Below are positions 34,225-45,100 of a stretch of 64,000 nt of DNA, one piece after another. The notes beneath the pieces were generated by a model. It saw nothing but the letters and a program-made list of their open reading frames with translations, did not search any database and was not told where the DNA came from. Every line of letters starts with the position of its first letter. Position 1 is the stretch's first letter. The position numbers and the translations under genes are program-made. Source of the DNA: Laburnicola sp. R22_1. Its lineage: Eukaryota > Ascomycota > Dothideomycetes > Pleosporales > Didymosphaeriaceae. The DNA lies in NCBI GenBank assembly GCA_014281115.1, contig JACONQ010000016.1, positions 248,001 to 312,000 on the forward strand. Reading direction: 5' to 3'.

Positions 34225-34266
34225 CCGTGCACCAGGTGGGGCCGTGCACCAGGTGGTGACCCACGG
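34225..34266 (-). repeat. Right TIR of inner pogo element
   Basis: 42 bp, inverted counterpart of 32134-32175. Confidence 0.9.
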
Positions 34267-34269
34267 TAA

Positions 34270-36127
34270 TATTCCGGCCCCAGCGCGACTGAGGCTGTAG
34301 AGGCTGTGATGCAGCACCTGAGGCCTCAGCAGCATCTATAGCCTTATTAATAAGCTTTTTTTCCCTTATGCCCTGCTTAGGTAGCCTTAATGCCTTTTTG
34401 CTACCTTTATTAGCTATTTTTATACAATTCTTGTAGTGTTGCTAAGCCCTGCGAGCCTGCTGCTTCTGGGCTCGCTTAGCTGCCTAATCCGCCTTTGCCT
34501 TCGCTCGAGCTGCCTAAGCCTTAGCCCTCGCAACGCGCTTCTCTTAGAGTAGTCTAGCCTTTAGCTGCTGGCTAGCCCTCCAAGCCTCAGCTGCCTCAGT
34601 TTTTTAGAGTACTAGCTGCTCTTCCTCGGCCTCTTTTTGCTGTAGACGATCACGTGCCTCCTACACCTTCCTTGGGGACCAGAAAACAGCACCCCCTAAG
34701 TACTTAGTAGGCTGGTTATCCAGCAAAGGCTTGCCACGCTTCCTACGCCTCTTCTCATTGCCTAGTGCTGCTCTTAGTCCCTTATTTTCATGCTGTAGTA
34801 GCTGTTTTTGTACGGCAATTGAGTGCACTGTTCGGCTCAGCTTCTTTGCCTTATTACTATTCCCTATATCTACTGCAGCCTTTAGGAGCCGGTCGATTTT
34901 CCTCCAGTCAGATGCGCTGAGTACTAAGGTTAAGCTTTCTCTTAATTCCCGCTCAGGTAGGCTGGTCTTAGTGAATCTCTTGAGTATAACCTCTGGGTTG
35001 AGTGGTGATATGCCAGTAGCCTCAAAGGCCTTAATAATCAATGGCTTCCTGAACGAGCTACCCCAAGCCCTCCAGAATAGGCTAAAGAAGTCTCTTTTTG
35101 CGATTGACGATAGTCCCTGGCACCTGTGTAGGAAGGCTGAGAGCTCAGCTAAGTAGGCAGTGGAGAGAGGCTTAAACATAACAATGTTAAGCGGCTGTAG
35201 CGTATGCGTCGAATAAGGCGGAAATATAGCTAGGAGTATCCTATTCCGGTCACAGTAATTGATAAAATCCATAGTAAGGTGGGATCCATAGCTGTCAAGG
35301 ATAAGTAGTCGGTAGGAGCGTCCAGCTTTCTCCTTAGTACAGCGATCGAACACCTGCTTAAGCCACGCGAGGCCTATCTCGTTATTTGTCCAGCCAGAAG
35401 GCGATAAGGTGATAAAGGCTGAGTGTTCCTAAGGGTTAATTTCTTCAACCCAGCTTGATTGTAGGCTACCTAAGGCAGCCTAATAGATGAGGGCTGGATC
35501 TAGAGCCGATCCGTCGGCGCATATGCAGGCTAGGAGCGAAATCCACTCACGGCTACCATCCTGAATAGCCTGCCTCACCTCCTTGCTCTCGTACAGCTGC
35601 CTACTAAAGATCCGCTTTAAGCGAGTAGTAATGCCTAGTAGGATGCCTTTTTCGTCCATATTGTACGTGTGCTGAGGCTCGATATCGTATTGGCTAATTT
35701 TCTGCTGTAGTAGGTCGAAATATAGGCTGTACTTTGTCTCTAAGTCGGCTTTGTAGCGATTGCTGTCCATTCCAGCTGTCCATCTTGAAACTAGATCAAT
35801 GCTGTGTCGCTTAACAAACTAATCAACCCAGTACATGCTAACGCTTGTTTTGGCTATACAGGCTGCAAAGTTCTAGATCATTTGCCGTGTAGGTAGTAGG
35901 CCTCGCTAAGTGAGTTTTTTAATATAGCGTATAAGCTCCTGCTCCTATTGAGGGCGAAGTTTTCGTTGGTTGATTCCCTCAGCTGTACGCGACTGCGTTA
36001 CAGCCTGGTGTCTCCGGGTGAGCGTAGAGCGTACAACGCTATGCTCCTTCGCGATTTTTGTATAGTTGATAGAGTCTCCAGGTTCTTGCGATTGTATCGC
36101 TTCAAGCGCAGCCTCAATTGACCCCAT
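34270..36127 (-). pseudogene. Pogo-like transposase of the outer element, decayed
   Basis: The minus-strand frame starts at ATG 36127 (MGSIEAALEAIQSQEPGDS). Pieces at 36127-35945, 35770-35480 and 35353-34661 are in one frame, separated by in-frame stops. The first catalytic Asp is intact (YNMDEKGILLG), as is the second (LILDSYGSH). The third position reads Asn (HTLQPLNIVMF), as in the inner element. The C terminus is a basic Ala/Lys/Gln coiled coil to about 34270, where the inner element interrupts near the end of the gene. Less damaged than the inner copy. Confidence 0.85.
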
Positions 36128-36167
36128 ATTGGTAGCGATAGGTGGTGTTGAAGCTTGAGGTGTTTTC

Positions 36168-36216
36168 GTGTTGAGCGCGCATTGAGGCTCGGCGCGCATT
36201 GACCCCGCACCCATGG
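36168..36216 (-). repeat. Right TIR of outer pogo element
   Basis: 49 bp, inverted match of 31957-32005, followed by TA (36217-36218). Confidence 0.92.
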
Positions 36217-36354
36217 TACACGAGGGCACAAACAAATCCACCACTTCATGCCCCCAAACTCACCTCTGCGAGCACTTTCCAAGGCGAGGTATTAATAATT
36301 CCACTCTTGTACAGTCCTCGGCATCATTCATCGGCATTACGCCTTACTAACAAG

Positions 36355-36830
36355 TTAAATTAGGGCCAGTTTAATCCTCCCGGACAGTCCGCGACGCATG
36401 TTTCTATCCATGACTACAGCCCTGCCACCGCACGTGTATTCCATCGCGTCAGACATCCCTTCCAAGTATCGTTGACGTCTCGAGTTCCTTGCACCTTCAA
36501 ATATATCGCCTTGTATGATGCATCGCATTGGGTTGTCTATATCGCGATCCTCATATCGCATCCAAGGGTTCCTTTCCCATATGTGCTGCATAGCTCGTTG
36601 TCAGCACGATGGTATAGACAGTACATGATCCCTCTTTCTTGAGTCTGGTTGAGACGTACCCAAATAGTCGTGAGTTGATTTGAGAACTGGCCATTATGGC
36701 GATCAACAAAATTTCGGGCAGTTTCTATAAGACCACTTGTGTAGAACAAAGATTGACTACTTGAGGGTTTTCGAGCAGCGTTCTGTACGAACCACTGAGG
36801 GTGATATGCTAGCGTAGGGAGAATCGAACG
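36355..36830 (-). CDS. Spliced host gene of unknown function, 5' end unresolved
   Basis: Two exons joined by a convincing 74-bp intron (36659-36586): donor GTACGT, branch-like CTGAC shortly before acceptor TATGCAG, phase 0 on both sides. The right exon (open from 36830 to 36660) reads HPQWFVQNAARKPSS and FYTSGLIETARNFVDRHNGQ. The left exon (36585-36355) reads HIWERNPWMRYED, EGMSDAMEYTCGGRAVVMDR and ends SGRIKLALI before TAA. No ATG was found in the open part of the right exon, so a further upstream exon is needed; a donor GTAAGT at 36849-36844 hints at one, but the phases do not fit. The composition is protein-like and undamaged. I recall fungal secreted proteins of similar layout but cannot name the family. 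Confidence 0.45.
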
Positions 36831-37429
36831 TTATGTTGCTCCGACTTACATCTCGAGTGAGCATGCAAGGTTGGTAATAAGCTACGAATCCGGGATCATC
36901 TTCCCTTCCCTCACACGGATCTTGTCCTTCTTGCCACAGCTCGCCATTACACTGAGTCGCACCCCTCTCCCGCGCCTCGTGGAGTAGACGAACGAGATAG
37001 TAGGCAGTTAACTCCGTCGCAAATACAAATCGCCCGCTTCTCGCCCGTCGCCAACCGCCACTCCTATCTGTACATGTCGCAATCGCAGAACCGCATCATC
37101 AGTGCAATAGAGGGAGAGGACGGGATAGCATCAAAAGAAAACCTCGATTCCGCTATAGTAACACAAAAGCAAACAAGATTTCAACTTAAAGCAAAAGAAG
37201 ACTTGAAATTGGCACCAGACTCCGCTGCGGCACAAAAATCGTATTCCTTCGCATGCTAGCCATCAACGATAGTGGTGGCTCTACGTTGTTGGGAATTCCG
37301 ACCCCACGCCGCCGTGGCGGCAGAGGATGAGGAGGGCGAACGCGGGACATCTTAACTCTAATTCGCCTATCAGTTAGTCTTATATATACAATCTCTCTGT
37401 TAGAGGCAGGCGTAATACCTACCATCTGG
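36831..37429. other. Spacer between spliced gene and AAA pseudogene
   Basis: About 600 bp. A short plus-strand frame at 37074-37259 (MSQSQNRIISAIEGEDG) has a good start but no further support. The left part would be the promoter side of the 36355-36830 gene. Confidence 0.4.
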
Positions 37430-38830
37430 CCACTAGGGTGGTGGTTTACAACTCCATACCGGCGATGGTTTGCGTACAGCTTCCTAGCCACCAGCAGGTC
37501 GATATCGAATTCGAAGACACTAGGCATGCCCAACCGCCCCTATTTGCGACTAACGTGATGACTTCTCGCATCTTTACTCAACTCGTCGTATCTTAGCATA
37601 AGATGGATTCGACTGAGTATTGCTTCGTCGAACTCGGACACCTGGTTTGTCGTCAAGAATATGATGCCCTCTAGATATTCCAGCTTGCAGGGAAATATGG
37701 TCATGAGGCTATTGCGACAGAGGTCGTGGGATGATCGCCGTTCGAGATAAATATCTGCTTTGTCAAGGAGAAGGATCGCGTTCTAATGGCTGGCAATCTA
37801 GAAGATATTTAAAAGCTGTTTCTTTAGTGACCCTGCCTTAGTGCTTAAGTCACCAGTGGAGATCTATAGGGTTAGAATGCATTCTCTAAGAAGAGACTAC
37901 GGGTACGCACCAAGTAGAGTGGCTGTTTAAGATGTTTAGTGACAGCCTCGGCGGTAACGCTAGAGTATATAAGGAAACAGAGAGATTAGAATTTTAGGGA
38001 TCATACTACAAGAGGACAATCAGACCGCGACCTTTCCTAGCTACAAAGTCGTCGAATTCAAACCCATTCGCTCAACTGATACGGGCTTCAGCAAGAGCCA
38101 TAATTGGTTCCTTCTGTTCCTTTGGGATGGTTAGGCAATCGAAAGGTCTCGGGGACCATCGGATCTCGCTAATACCCGCGACTGGAAACTCCGCTGTAAC
38201 CACAGATTAGCTCGACAGCTGCTAGTAGGAAAGATAAGCCTACCCCATATCAACCCGAGTACGGTAGGACTACAAATGAGCAGGTCATCCTCGGTTACGT
38301 CAGTAGGCTCCAAGCCAGTGCTCCTGACCCGTTCAGGCAGCGGCTCGGTCGGCCGAAGAAGGTCAAATAGTGGGATCGAACTCGCGTTGTCTTCTGAGTC
38401 GATCTTTGGTCTGGCATACTTGGGGTTCATCTTCCGAAAGAAGGCAGCGTCAACCATGATCAGACCATCAACAGGGAATCCTATCTCCTTTCCTTTATGC
38501 AGAAAGAAAGCCTGCCCGTTGCATTGACGGTGGGTCCAGATCAGGCGAACAAACTTCTTTCCGCACTCTACTAGCTCAGCTCTGACCCCGGTAGCGGTTG
38601 AATGGTATTGAAGAGGGAATGCGGGAAGGTTGTCGATCTGCCTTACACCACGAAACTTGGGAATTTTGAGCGCGGTGCACGCTTCACCGAAATCCGTACC
38701 ATCGAAATCCAGATAGCGGCATTCGACCTTCCAGTACTTCGAACCAGACTTTGTCTGCTTTTGCTCTCCAAAATCGTACTTGACGCATCGCGGGCGGTCG
38801 GTTCGCCGAGCCTAAGGAGTATGCAGAAGG
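37430..38830 (-). pseudogene. AAA+ ATPase with DUF7025-type N-terminal part, RIP-like decay
   Basis: Read right to left. CVKYDFGEQKQTKSGSKYWK, then YLDFDGTDFGEAC, IPKFRGVRQIDNLPAFPLQY and MVDAAFFRKMNPKYA, EDDLLICSPTVLGL match the N-terminal region (DUF7025) of large fungal AAA proteins. The AAA part follows: GRGLIVLL, then TAEAVTKHLKQPLYLV, the Walker B stretch ILLLDKADIYLERR where Asp-Glu is expected (Glu to Lys), LEYLEGIIFLTTNQVSEFDE and SRIHLMLRYDELSKDA, ending in GMPSVFEFDIDLLVARKL near 37460. The Walker A glycine-rich loop is not visible: a TAG/intron-like AT-rich stretch (about 37957-38008) sits in its place. Several stops and frame changes occur. Glu-to-Lys and TAG stops fit G-to-A/C-to-T mutation. 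It probably was one copy of a duplicated host gene. Confidence 0.8.
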
Positions 38831-39250
38831 TTGGTGTTAAGCAGGGAAAGGATTGGAACGGGCTACCCTAACATTGCCCAGAGGTGGACGCGCTGTTGCC
38901 GCAGTACTCGACGGTGTACAGCCATACCTAGTCCTCTGCGTGCACGCTCTTAAAGACTCCTACGAGCGAGTATAGATTGCCGTTATTGTTGGAGGTCGAT
39001 GAATGTAGTACGGGGGTGAGAGGAGCGCGCGGAGCGGGTGCGAGCGGGCAGGTTACTCTGATTATTCACCCTCACCTTCACTTTCACCTTCACCATGGAA
39101 CCGCGATGGACGAAGCAAGCTCTCTTGGCACTCATCATGATCTTGCTCCACCTCCCACCACACTCGCTCCTCTAGCTGTTACATGCAGCGGCATTTGTGG
39201 CCCACACCCGCTGCTGCCGAGCGTAGCTACCGTAGGTGCGACTAGTCAAT
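38831..39250. other. GC-balanced host flank before the AT-rich block
   Basis: Contains a Thr/His-coding tandem (CACCTTCACTTTCACCTTCACC around 39070-39095) and an open frame 38977-39345 (plus) without recognised domains; its last 100 bp run into the AT-rich relic. Base composition changes sharply at about 39245-39260. Confidence 0.45.
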
Positions 39251-41030
39251 GTTGTCAAACATGTAAACGTGCTTATTCTTACAGTTTAACAAACGCTTTT
39301 AGAACTTTAGTTACAATAGTTGGCTGGCAGGGCCACCCTTACTAGGCAAATACCAACATCTTTAACCTGCTAGGTATTAATCCCTATACCACTAATTTGA
39401 CGTAGGAGATTGTTAATGTCTGTCTATAACAAATTGTTAAGAAGCTTCGCCTAAATAACTCTAGGATTATATCTCTAGATAGGGTCTCTATTACGCTAAT
39501 TAACACCTTCCGCTCTAAACTCTTTAGCATACTCTACCCTTCTATCTAGATTAATAGAAAGCTGCACGTAGGTAACGCGACGCTAAATTCCTAAAAAGAG
39601 CTTGCTAAGGCTCTTAAACAGATTAATAGTGCGAAACTTAACAGATATTGCCAGACCTGGGACGCAGAGAATAGGGTACCTAGAAATTAGCTTAGTGTAA
39701 GAGCTACTCCACAAGCGTAAGGCCCCTCTACTAAGGTGCAGTTTATATATATAAGTCTCTAATATTAAAAAGTATATATAGGGTGTTAATTCTATCCTAG
39801 CCTACTACGGCTAGATTTCTAGGTACAATGAATGCCCGCGTTAATAATAAGCCTAAGGGAACCGAACTTAACCTAATTCTACTTAATAAGGATAGCACTT
39901 AGGATAACCCTATTGACTTTACTAGTAATAGCGATGCCGCCTCTGCCTTTGTTATTAATAATAATAATAACAAAGCTCTCGTCCTAATGCTAATGCACTA
40001 ATAGGACAAGTTTATATAGCTTGCGATGTGGAAGGCTACACTAGTGAACTTTTAATATGTTATTGCACTGTCCTAACTCTACGCGATAGCATAGAATTAC
40101 ACTAATAATAAGACTATAGTGGTAATTAGTGTAGTGAGGCGTTTAGATTAGAATGTAGCGCAGACATTTTCTAAGTATATTTATATAGCCTTACTTAAGA
40201 GTAGTAATTTATTGCGTATCTAGGTAAAGCGGCGGAGTGTTAGAGGTAATAAGTTGCCTAAGTGGCCTAGTAGAGGCTCTGTCTACCTCTCGCTTAGTGA
40301 GATTAGGTAGCAAGGCTATTTCTTCTGCCTATTCTGCTATAATTTTAATAGAGATTAACTGCGAGCCTACTTATAGAAGATGGTAGACATTAATAGCATA
40401 CTAAGAGTTCGAGAGACGATAGTGGCGACTCGTAGTAGAGATTAAGCGGTAAGTAGTAACAGACACGTGCCTAGTGTAAACTTAACTTTAGTAGCGCTTA
40501 TAGTCACAAGCTAAATCATAAAGTAATTTTATAAATATAGTATAGAGGAAACTAATTATAAATAGAAGTAAAAATAACTAATATTCTCTATCTAACTCTA
40601 GCTATGGTTCACGCGTTCGTTAGCGGTAGTGTACGCTTTTAGAGAATTTCCTAGGTTTTTCTTGTACTCTTTGTCCTCGTTGTTTAAATAGTCGATATTA
40701 TAACTGCTTACCTAATCTATTTTATTTAGCGTTAGACTTTCGTAGATAGATATACTTAATCCACTATTATTAATAAATCTATTAATAGCTACGTTATATA
40801 GATAACTTTGCTTTCTTTACTAAGAAGTTTGTAATTTAAGGCTAACTTACTATATTAAGAAACAAATTCGACTTCCTATAACGTACTATTACTGTTATAA
40901 TAGATAAGCCTTTTGGCCCATAATAATGTGTGAGATTAGTTATCTAATAAATTAGTTGCAGCCTTAATAGTAAATTTAGCTACTACTTTATTGCCTTACG
41001 ATTACCGCTAATTATTAACTAGACCCGATT
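39250..41030. repeat. AT-rich decayed repeat of unknown class
   Basis: Very TA-rich sequence with long coding-like runs split by TAG/TAA stops on the plus strand, for example 39244-39760 (CQTCKRAYSYSLTNAFRTLV, then NTNIFNLLGINPYTTNLT, RYCQTWDAENRVPRN) and 39827-40010 (MNARVNNKPKGTELNLILLN). A possible Cys pair (FFCLFCYNFNRD) is encoded near 40320-40350. No RT, integrase or transposase motif was recognised. It is bounded on the right by the LTR of element E. Confidence 0.5.
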
Positions 41031-41185
41031 TATTAGATTGTTAAGATCCTTAGTTAAAAGTTAAGGCAATTATTAATTGTAACTATTAAGCTATGGGAGC
41101 CCCATATACTTCTAAGTAGAGCACGGGCCAAGGCGCTAACGTAATTATAGCACTGCTAACATACTTACCTAAAATCTATTACACA
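41031..41185 (-). repeat. 3' LTR of Copia E
   Basis: 155 bp, TATTAGATTGTTAAGATCC...TATTACACA on the plus strand. It aligns with 63592-63746 with mostly transition differences. The purine tract follows at 41186-41196 (reverse complement GCTAAGGAGA). Confidence 0.85.
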
Positions 41186-41809
41186 TCTCCTTAGCTTTAA
41201 GAGAATTATAAGATTAATTAAAGCTGGAAATATCCTTATATAGGCTATTTTTATTAATTATTAGTGTTGTAATTAACGTTATAATTATTAACTTAAACAC
41301 TACTAATGTCACTATTGTAAATCGCCCTATAAACGCTAAGTAATATTAACTAAATAGAGCTGTTGTATAAACTCCTAATGTTTGGCTTTTAAGAGAATCT
41401 TAGTGAGGCTATTAGCAGCCATCTTATTAGTGGGGACTTATTTAACTACGAGTTATTAACGCTCTACTTCTTATTGTATCTAGAGTTAATAGATATTAAT
41501 ATGGCGGAGCTTTATATGAAGCCAATCTAGATCCTTATTAATAATTTCTACTGTCTGCTAGTTATTATAGTATATTATAGGCAGTATGCCTATTTTAAAT
41601 AAGATACTATTAAAGAAGTAAAGCCACTTTGCCATCTGTAATTTAGCAAATGAGATAGATAATAGCTCTGATTCTATAGTTAATTTGGTGACTATACGCT
41701 GAATAGTAGCCTTCTAGTTAATAATTATACTATAGAGGAAGAAGCACTGGCCTTGTGAGCTATAATAAGTCTCCTAATTGTTAGCGTATAAGGCATCTAA
41801 TGCCCTAAA
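41186..41809 (-). pseudogene. E fragment: RNase H end and 3' UTR
   Basis: Minus-strand 3' part of E up to the Gypsy insertion point, ending with target copy CTAAA (41805-41809). Too decayed to show clear motifs; assigned by position and by the length balance. Confidence 0.6.
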
Positions 41810-42025
41810 TGTGAGGACGGGCTCGGGCTTCCGCATTGTAGAGTGTTGATGGGATAGGTTGGCTCTATTTCAGCTACACTAGAATAAGGTAGAAAGGTAG
41901 ATACAAGACGCGCAGGCGTAAAGAGGCGATAGTGGGGCGCTAGTCCTGTAAAGGCTAGCGCCTCGCGAGGCTGCCTTGTTGTTATGTGACTTGCGGCCAG
42001 CTCTCTGTGCACCGCAGCCATCATA
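41810..42025 (-). repeat. 3' LTR of Gypsy G
   Basis: 216 bp, TGTGAGGACGGGC...GCAGCCATCATA. The terminal CACA has become CATA. The purine tract (reverse complement AGAGGGGGGTAA) lies at 42026-42037. Confidence 0.92.
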
Positions 42026-42179
42026 TTACCCCCCTCTAAGAGAGGCTCGTCCTTAAGTCTTATATAGCTACTTCCTTATCCGTGTTCTCTGTCCTAGCCC
42101 CTTACTTGCTGCCTTGTTGTCCTTATCCGTCACTTATACGTACTGCCTGTCCTTATATGCTTACAGCTATGCTTTCAAC

Positions 42180-45100
42180 TATGCTAGAGGACCAGGTCGC
42201 TCTAGGTAGGCTTGGTAGTAGTCCCTAACTTTATAGGGCGCCCCTGCGAAGCCTTAGGCGTTGTACTATGTCGGGTCTAGGTTATAAGCGGTCTAGGAAG
42301 CTCTGTACTGCAGACGCCCTTGATAGATGCGGCTGTTAAGTATCTCCTCTACTGGCCACTTAGGGTTGCCGTTAACCTCAATTAGTTCCTCCTTAGGTTT
42401 AATCTGGCCTAGTAGTAAGTCTAAGGCGGCTTTCTGTAGACAGTCTGCGTAGAAGACGTTATGCATGCGCATGTATGGCAGTAGCTTAAGGCGATAGGAA
42501 TAACCCCTTATCTTGATAATAGGGTAGGGGCCGTACATCTGCTAGTCGAGCTTTGAGCTAGGTTAGCCAGTCGTGAAGCCCTTAGGCGTAACATAGACTT
42601 GGTCTCCTATTGTAAAATTAGGCTTACAGCGCTTCTTGTTTGCTTACTGCGCTTGCCGCTACTGCGCCTAAGCAATCCCTCTCTAAGCTATCTCTGTTGC
42701 TAGCTTTATAGTGTTATATTAGGCCTTTGCGTAGTTCTGCGCCTCCTTACAGGACATGTGCTCGCGGGCAGATAGGGATGTCCTTGTACGTTTCTTCCAA
42801 TCCTAGTAGTGGACAGGTTAGTGACCAAACTCGATCTCAAATGGTGACAGGCCAGTGGTCTCGTGCGGCAGAATAGCCTGCGCCCAGTCCATACATGGCA
42901 ACAGATCTAACTAGTTATCCTAATAGTAGTTGACAAAGGGCCGTAGGCGCTGGTCGAGGTACTAGTTTACAATCTCTGTGTTGCCATTAGTTTAGGGGTG
43001 GTAGGCTGTTAACAGCTTCTGCTTAACACCTATAAGGCGGCATAGCTCGTTTATAAATGCGGAGACGAATTGGGGGCCTTAGTTACAGACGATGGACCTT
43101 AGAGGGCCATAGACACGCCAGATGTAGCGGTAGTACATATCGGCAGCTTGCTTAGCAGTAGTAGTCTTGTGGCAGGGTAGCGAGAAGCAACGCTTGCTCA
43201 GGCGGTCTACCACAACAAAGGCACAGTCGTACCCCTTCTTATTAGCTAGGAAGGACTTAAAGTCCATTAAGACGTCCTGCTATGCTCGATCAGGTATTGG
43301 CAGCGACTTGAGCAGTCCTGGAGTTCAATCGCGAGGGACATGGCTCCATCAGCAAGCCTTGCAGGCGGCGACGTACGTATCGACGTCTTTCTCTATACCT
43401 AGCTAATAGTAGCGATCCCGCAGTAGCTTTACAGTCTTTCTCTTACCTAGGTGAGCAGTAGTCTGTGCTGTATGGACTGTTCGGATCAAGTGCGTACGGA
43501 GGAAGTGAACAGCAGGGACGACTAGTCGGCCTTGGTGCAGGAGTAGTCCTTGCTCGTTCAGCTGCTAGGTGGCGCTGCTAGCTAACACTTTCTCTCGCAG
43601 AGCTTGTATGCTACTATGGCTTTGGTTAGCCTTAAGGGCTTGGTTAATAACAGCGTGCGGGTTATTAAGTAGGGGTAAGCTTATAAAGGTGTCTAAGGCC
43701 GCGACCTTAATACAGCTCTCTAGGCCTTATGTAGTAAGCAAGGCTAGATAATCGTTAGTGGCCTGAATTATACTAATATCGAGCTGCTCGGCTTGCAGGA
43801 AGGCTTGCGTTCGAGCGGCTTAGTCCTTATCCTTCTAAGTCTTAAGTTCCTCTTGCTTGCGCGACAGCGCGTCAGCTACAACGTTGGCAGTTCTAAGGCG
43901 GTAGGAGAGGGTTATATTAAAGTCAGCTACTATTATAGCCCAGCGCATTTGCTGTAGAGTAAGCTCTCGCTTAGTTAAGAAATACTTAAGTGCTTGGTGG
44001 TTAGTAAGGGCGCTGAATGGCTAAGACGTCTGGAGGCCGATAAGCTAAGATCTCCACTCCTTAAGGCCGTAGATAACTGCCAGCATCTCTTTATCGTAGA
44101 TGTCGTAGTTTATCTGTGGTCCGCTTATAGTCTTTAAATAGAAAGCTACTAGTCGCTATAGGCCGTTGTCCTGTAGCTGGGAGAGTACGCCAGCTACAAC
44201 TCCGTCGCTCGCATCTGTCTCTATACGCGTCTAGCGGTAGGGCGAGTAGTAGGCCAGAACATTGTCTAACAGCATAAGATCCTTAGCTTGCTAGAAGGCT
44301 GCCAGCTCGCGCCCGCCAAAGGCGTGCCATGCGCCCTTCTTGAGCAGCTTAGTGAGCGGCTAGATGATGCGCCTATAGTCCTTAAGGAAGGCTCAATAGA
44401 AGTTGCAGAACCCTAGGAAGGACTGTAGGCTTTTAACTAATATAGGGACTGGCCAGTCTCGTATAGCGGTGACCTTCTTAGGGTCCTTCTGTATACCCTC
44501 TGTGCTAATAATAAGACCTAGGAACTTTGTCTTTGTTACAGCGAATTCGCTCTTCTTAATATCTGCTTATAGGCCGGCGTCGTGGAGACGCTTAAGTACC
44601 TAAGCGACGTGCTCCTCGTGCTCTAGTGGGTCTTCTAAATATATAAGGATATCGTCCAGATATGCTGTGCAGAAGTCGTTAAACAGGCCATATAAGACCT
44701 TGTTAATATACTATTAGAAGGTCGCGGGGCCATTATAGAGGCCAAAGGGCAGCACATAGTACTTATAGTTGCCATATTATGTGCGGAAAGTAGTTAGATC
44801 CTTAACCTCCTTGTTAAGGCGGATGCGGTAGAAGGCCTATCGCACATTAAGCTTAGTGAATACCTTAGCGCGCGCGAGCCTAGTTAGGGTCTCTTAGATT
44901 AGCGGGATAAGGTAGGCGTCTTTCTTTGTGATTGCGTTAAGCTTGCGGTAGTCAACACAGAAGCGCCACCCCCCTCTAGGCTTCTTAGCGAATAGGACAG
45001 GCGAGGCGTACGAGGCGTTACTGTGCGCGATGAAGCCTCGTTGCAGGTGGTCCTCAAGGTACGATTTTACGAGCTCTAGCTGCTCGAGAGACATGCTATA

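Larger units (their letters stand above)
32134..34266 (+). mobile_element. Inner pogo/Fot1-like DNA transposon
   Basis: 2,133 bp with 42-bp inverted repeats (32134-32175 and 34225-34266) that differ only C/G at two matching positions, flanked by TA (32132-32133, 34267-34268). It sits inside the 3' part of the outer element. Each TIR has two copies of a CACCT(C/G)GTGCACGG unit. The TIR sequence is unlike that of the outer element although transposases and size are related, so these are two families. Confidence 0.92.
31957..36216 (-). mobile_element. Nest 2: outer pogo/Fot1-like DNA transposon
   Basis: Tc1/mariner-superfamily element with 49-bp perfect terminal inverted repeats (31957-32005 and 36168-36216), starting CCATGGGTGCGGGG, flanked by TA on both sides (31955-31956, 36217-36218). 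Without the inner element plus its TA it is about 2,125 bp. The transposase is in minus orientation. Each TIR contains a direct repeat of TCAATGCGCG. It carries several nonsense changes and is not functional. Confidence 0.92.

Noticed and set aside
37074..37259. 61-codon plus-strand frame MSQSQNRIISAIEG
   Set aside because: Reasonable start but no further evidence; too short and next to a pseudogene to call.
38977..39345. 122-codon plus-strand open frame
   Set aside because: His/Thr-rich start from a simple repeat and a tail that runs into the AT-rich relic; no domain or intron evidence.
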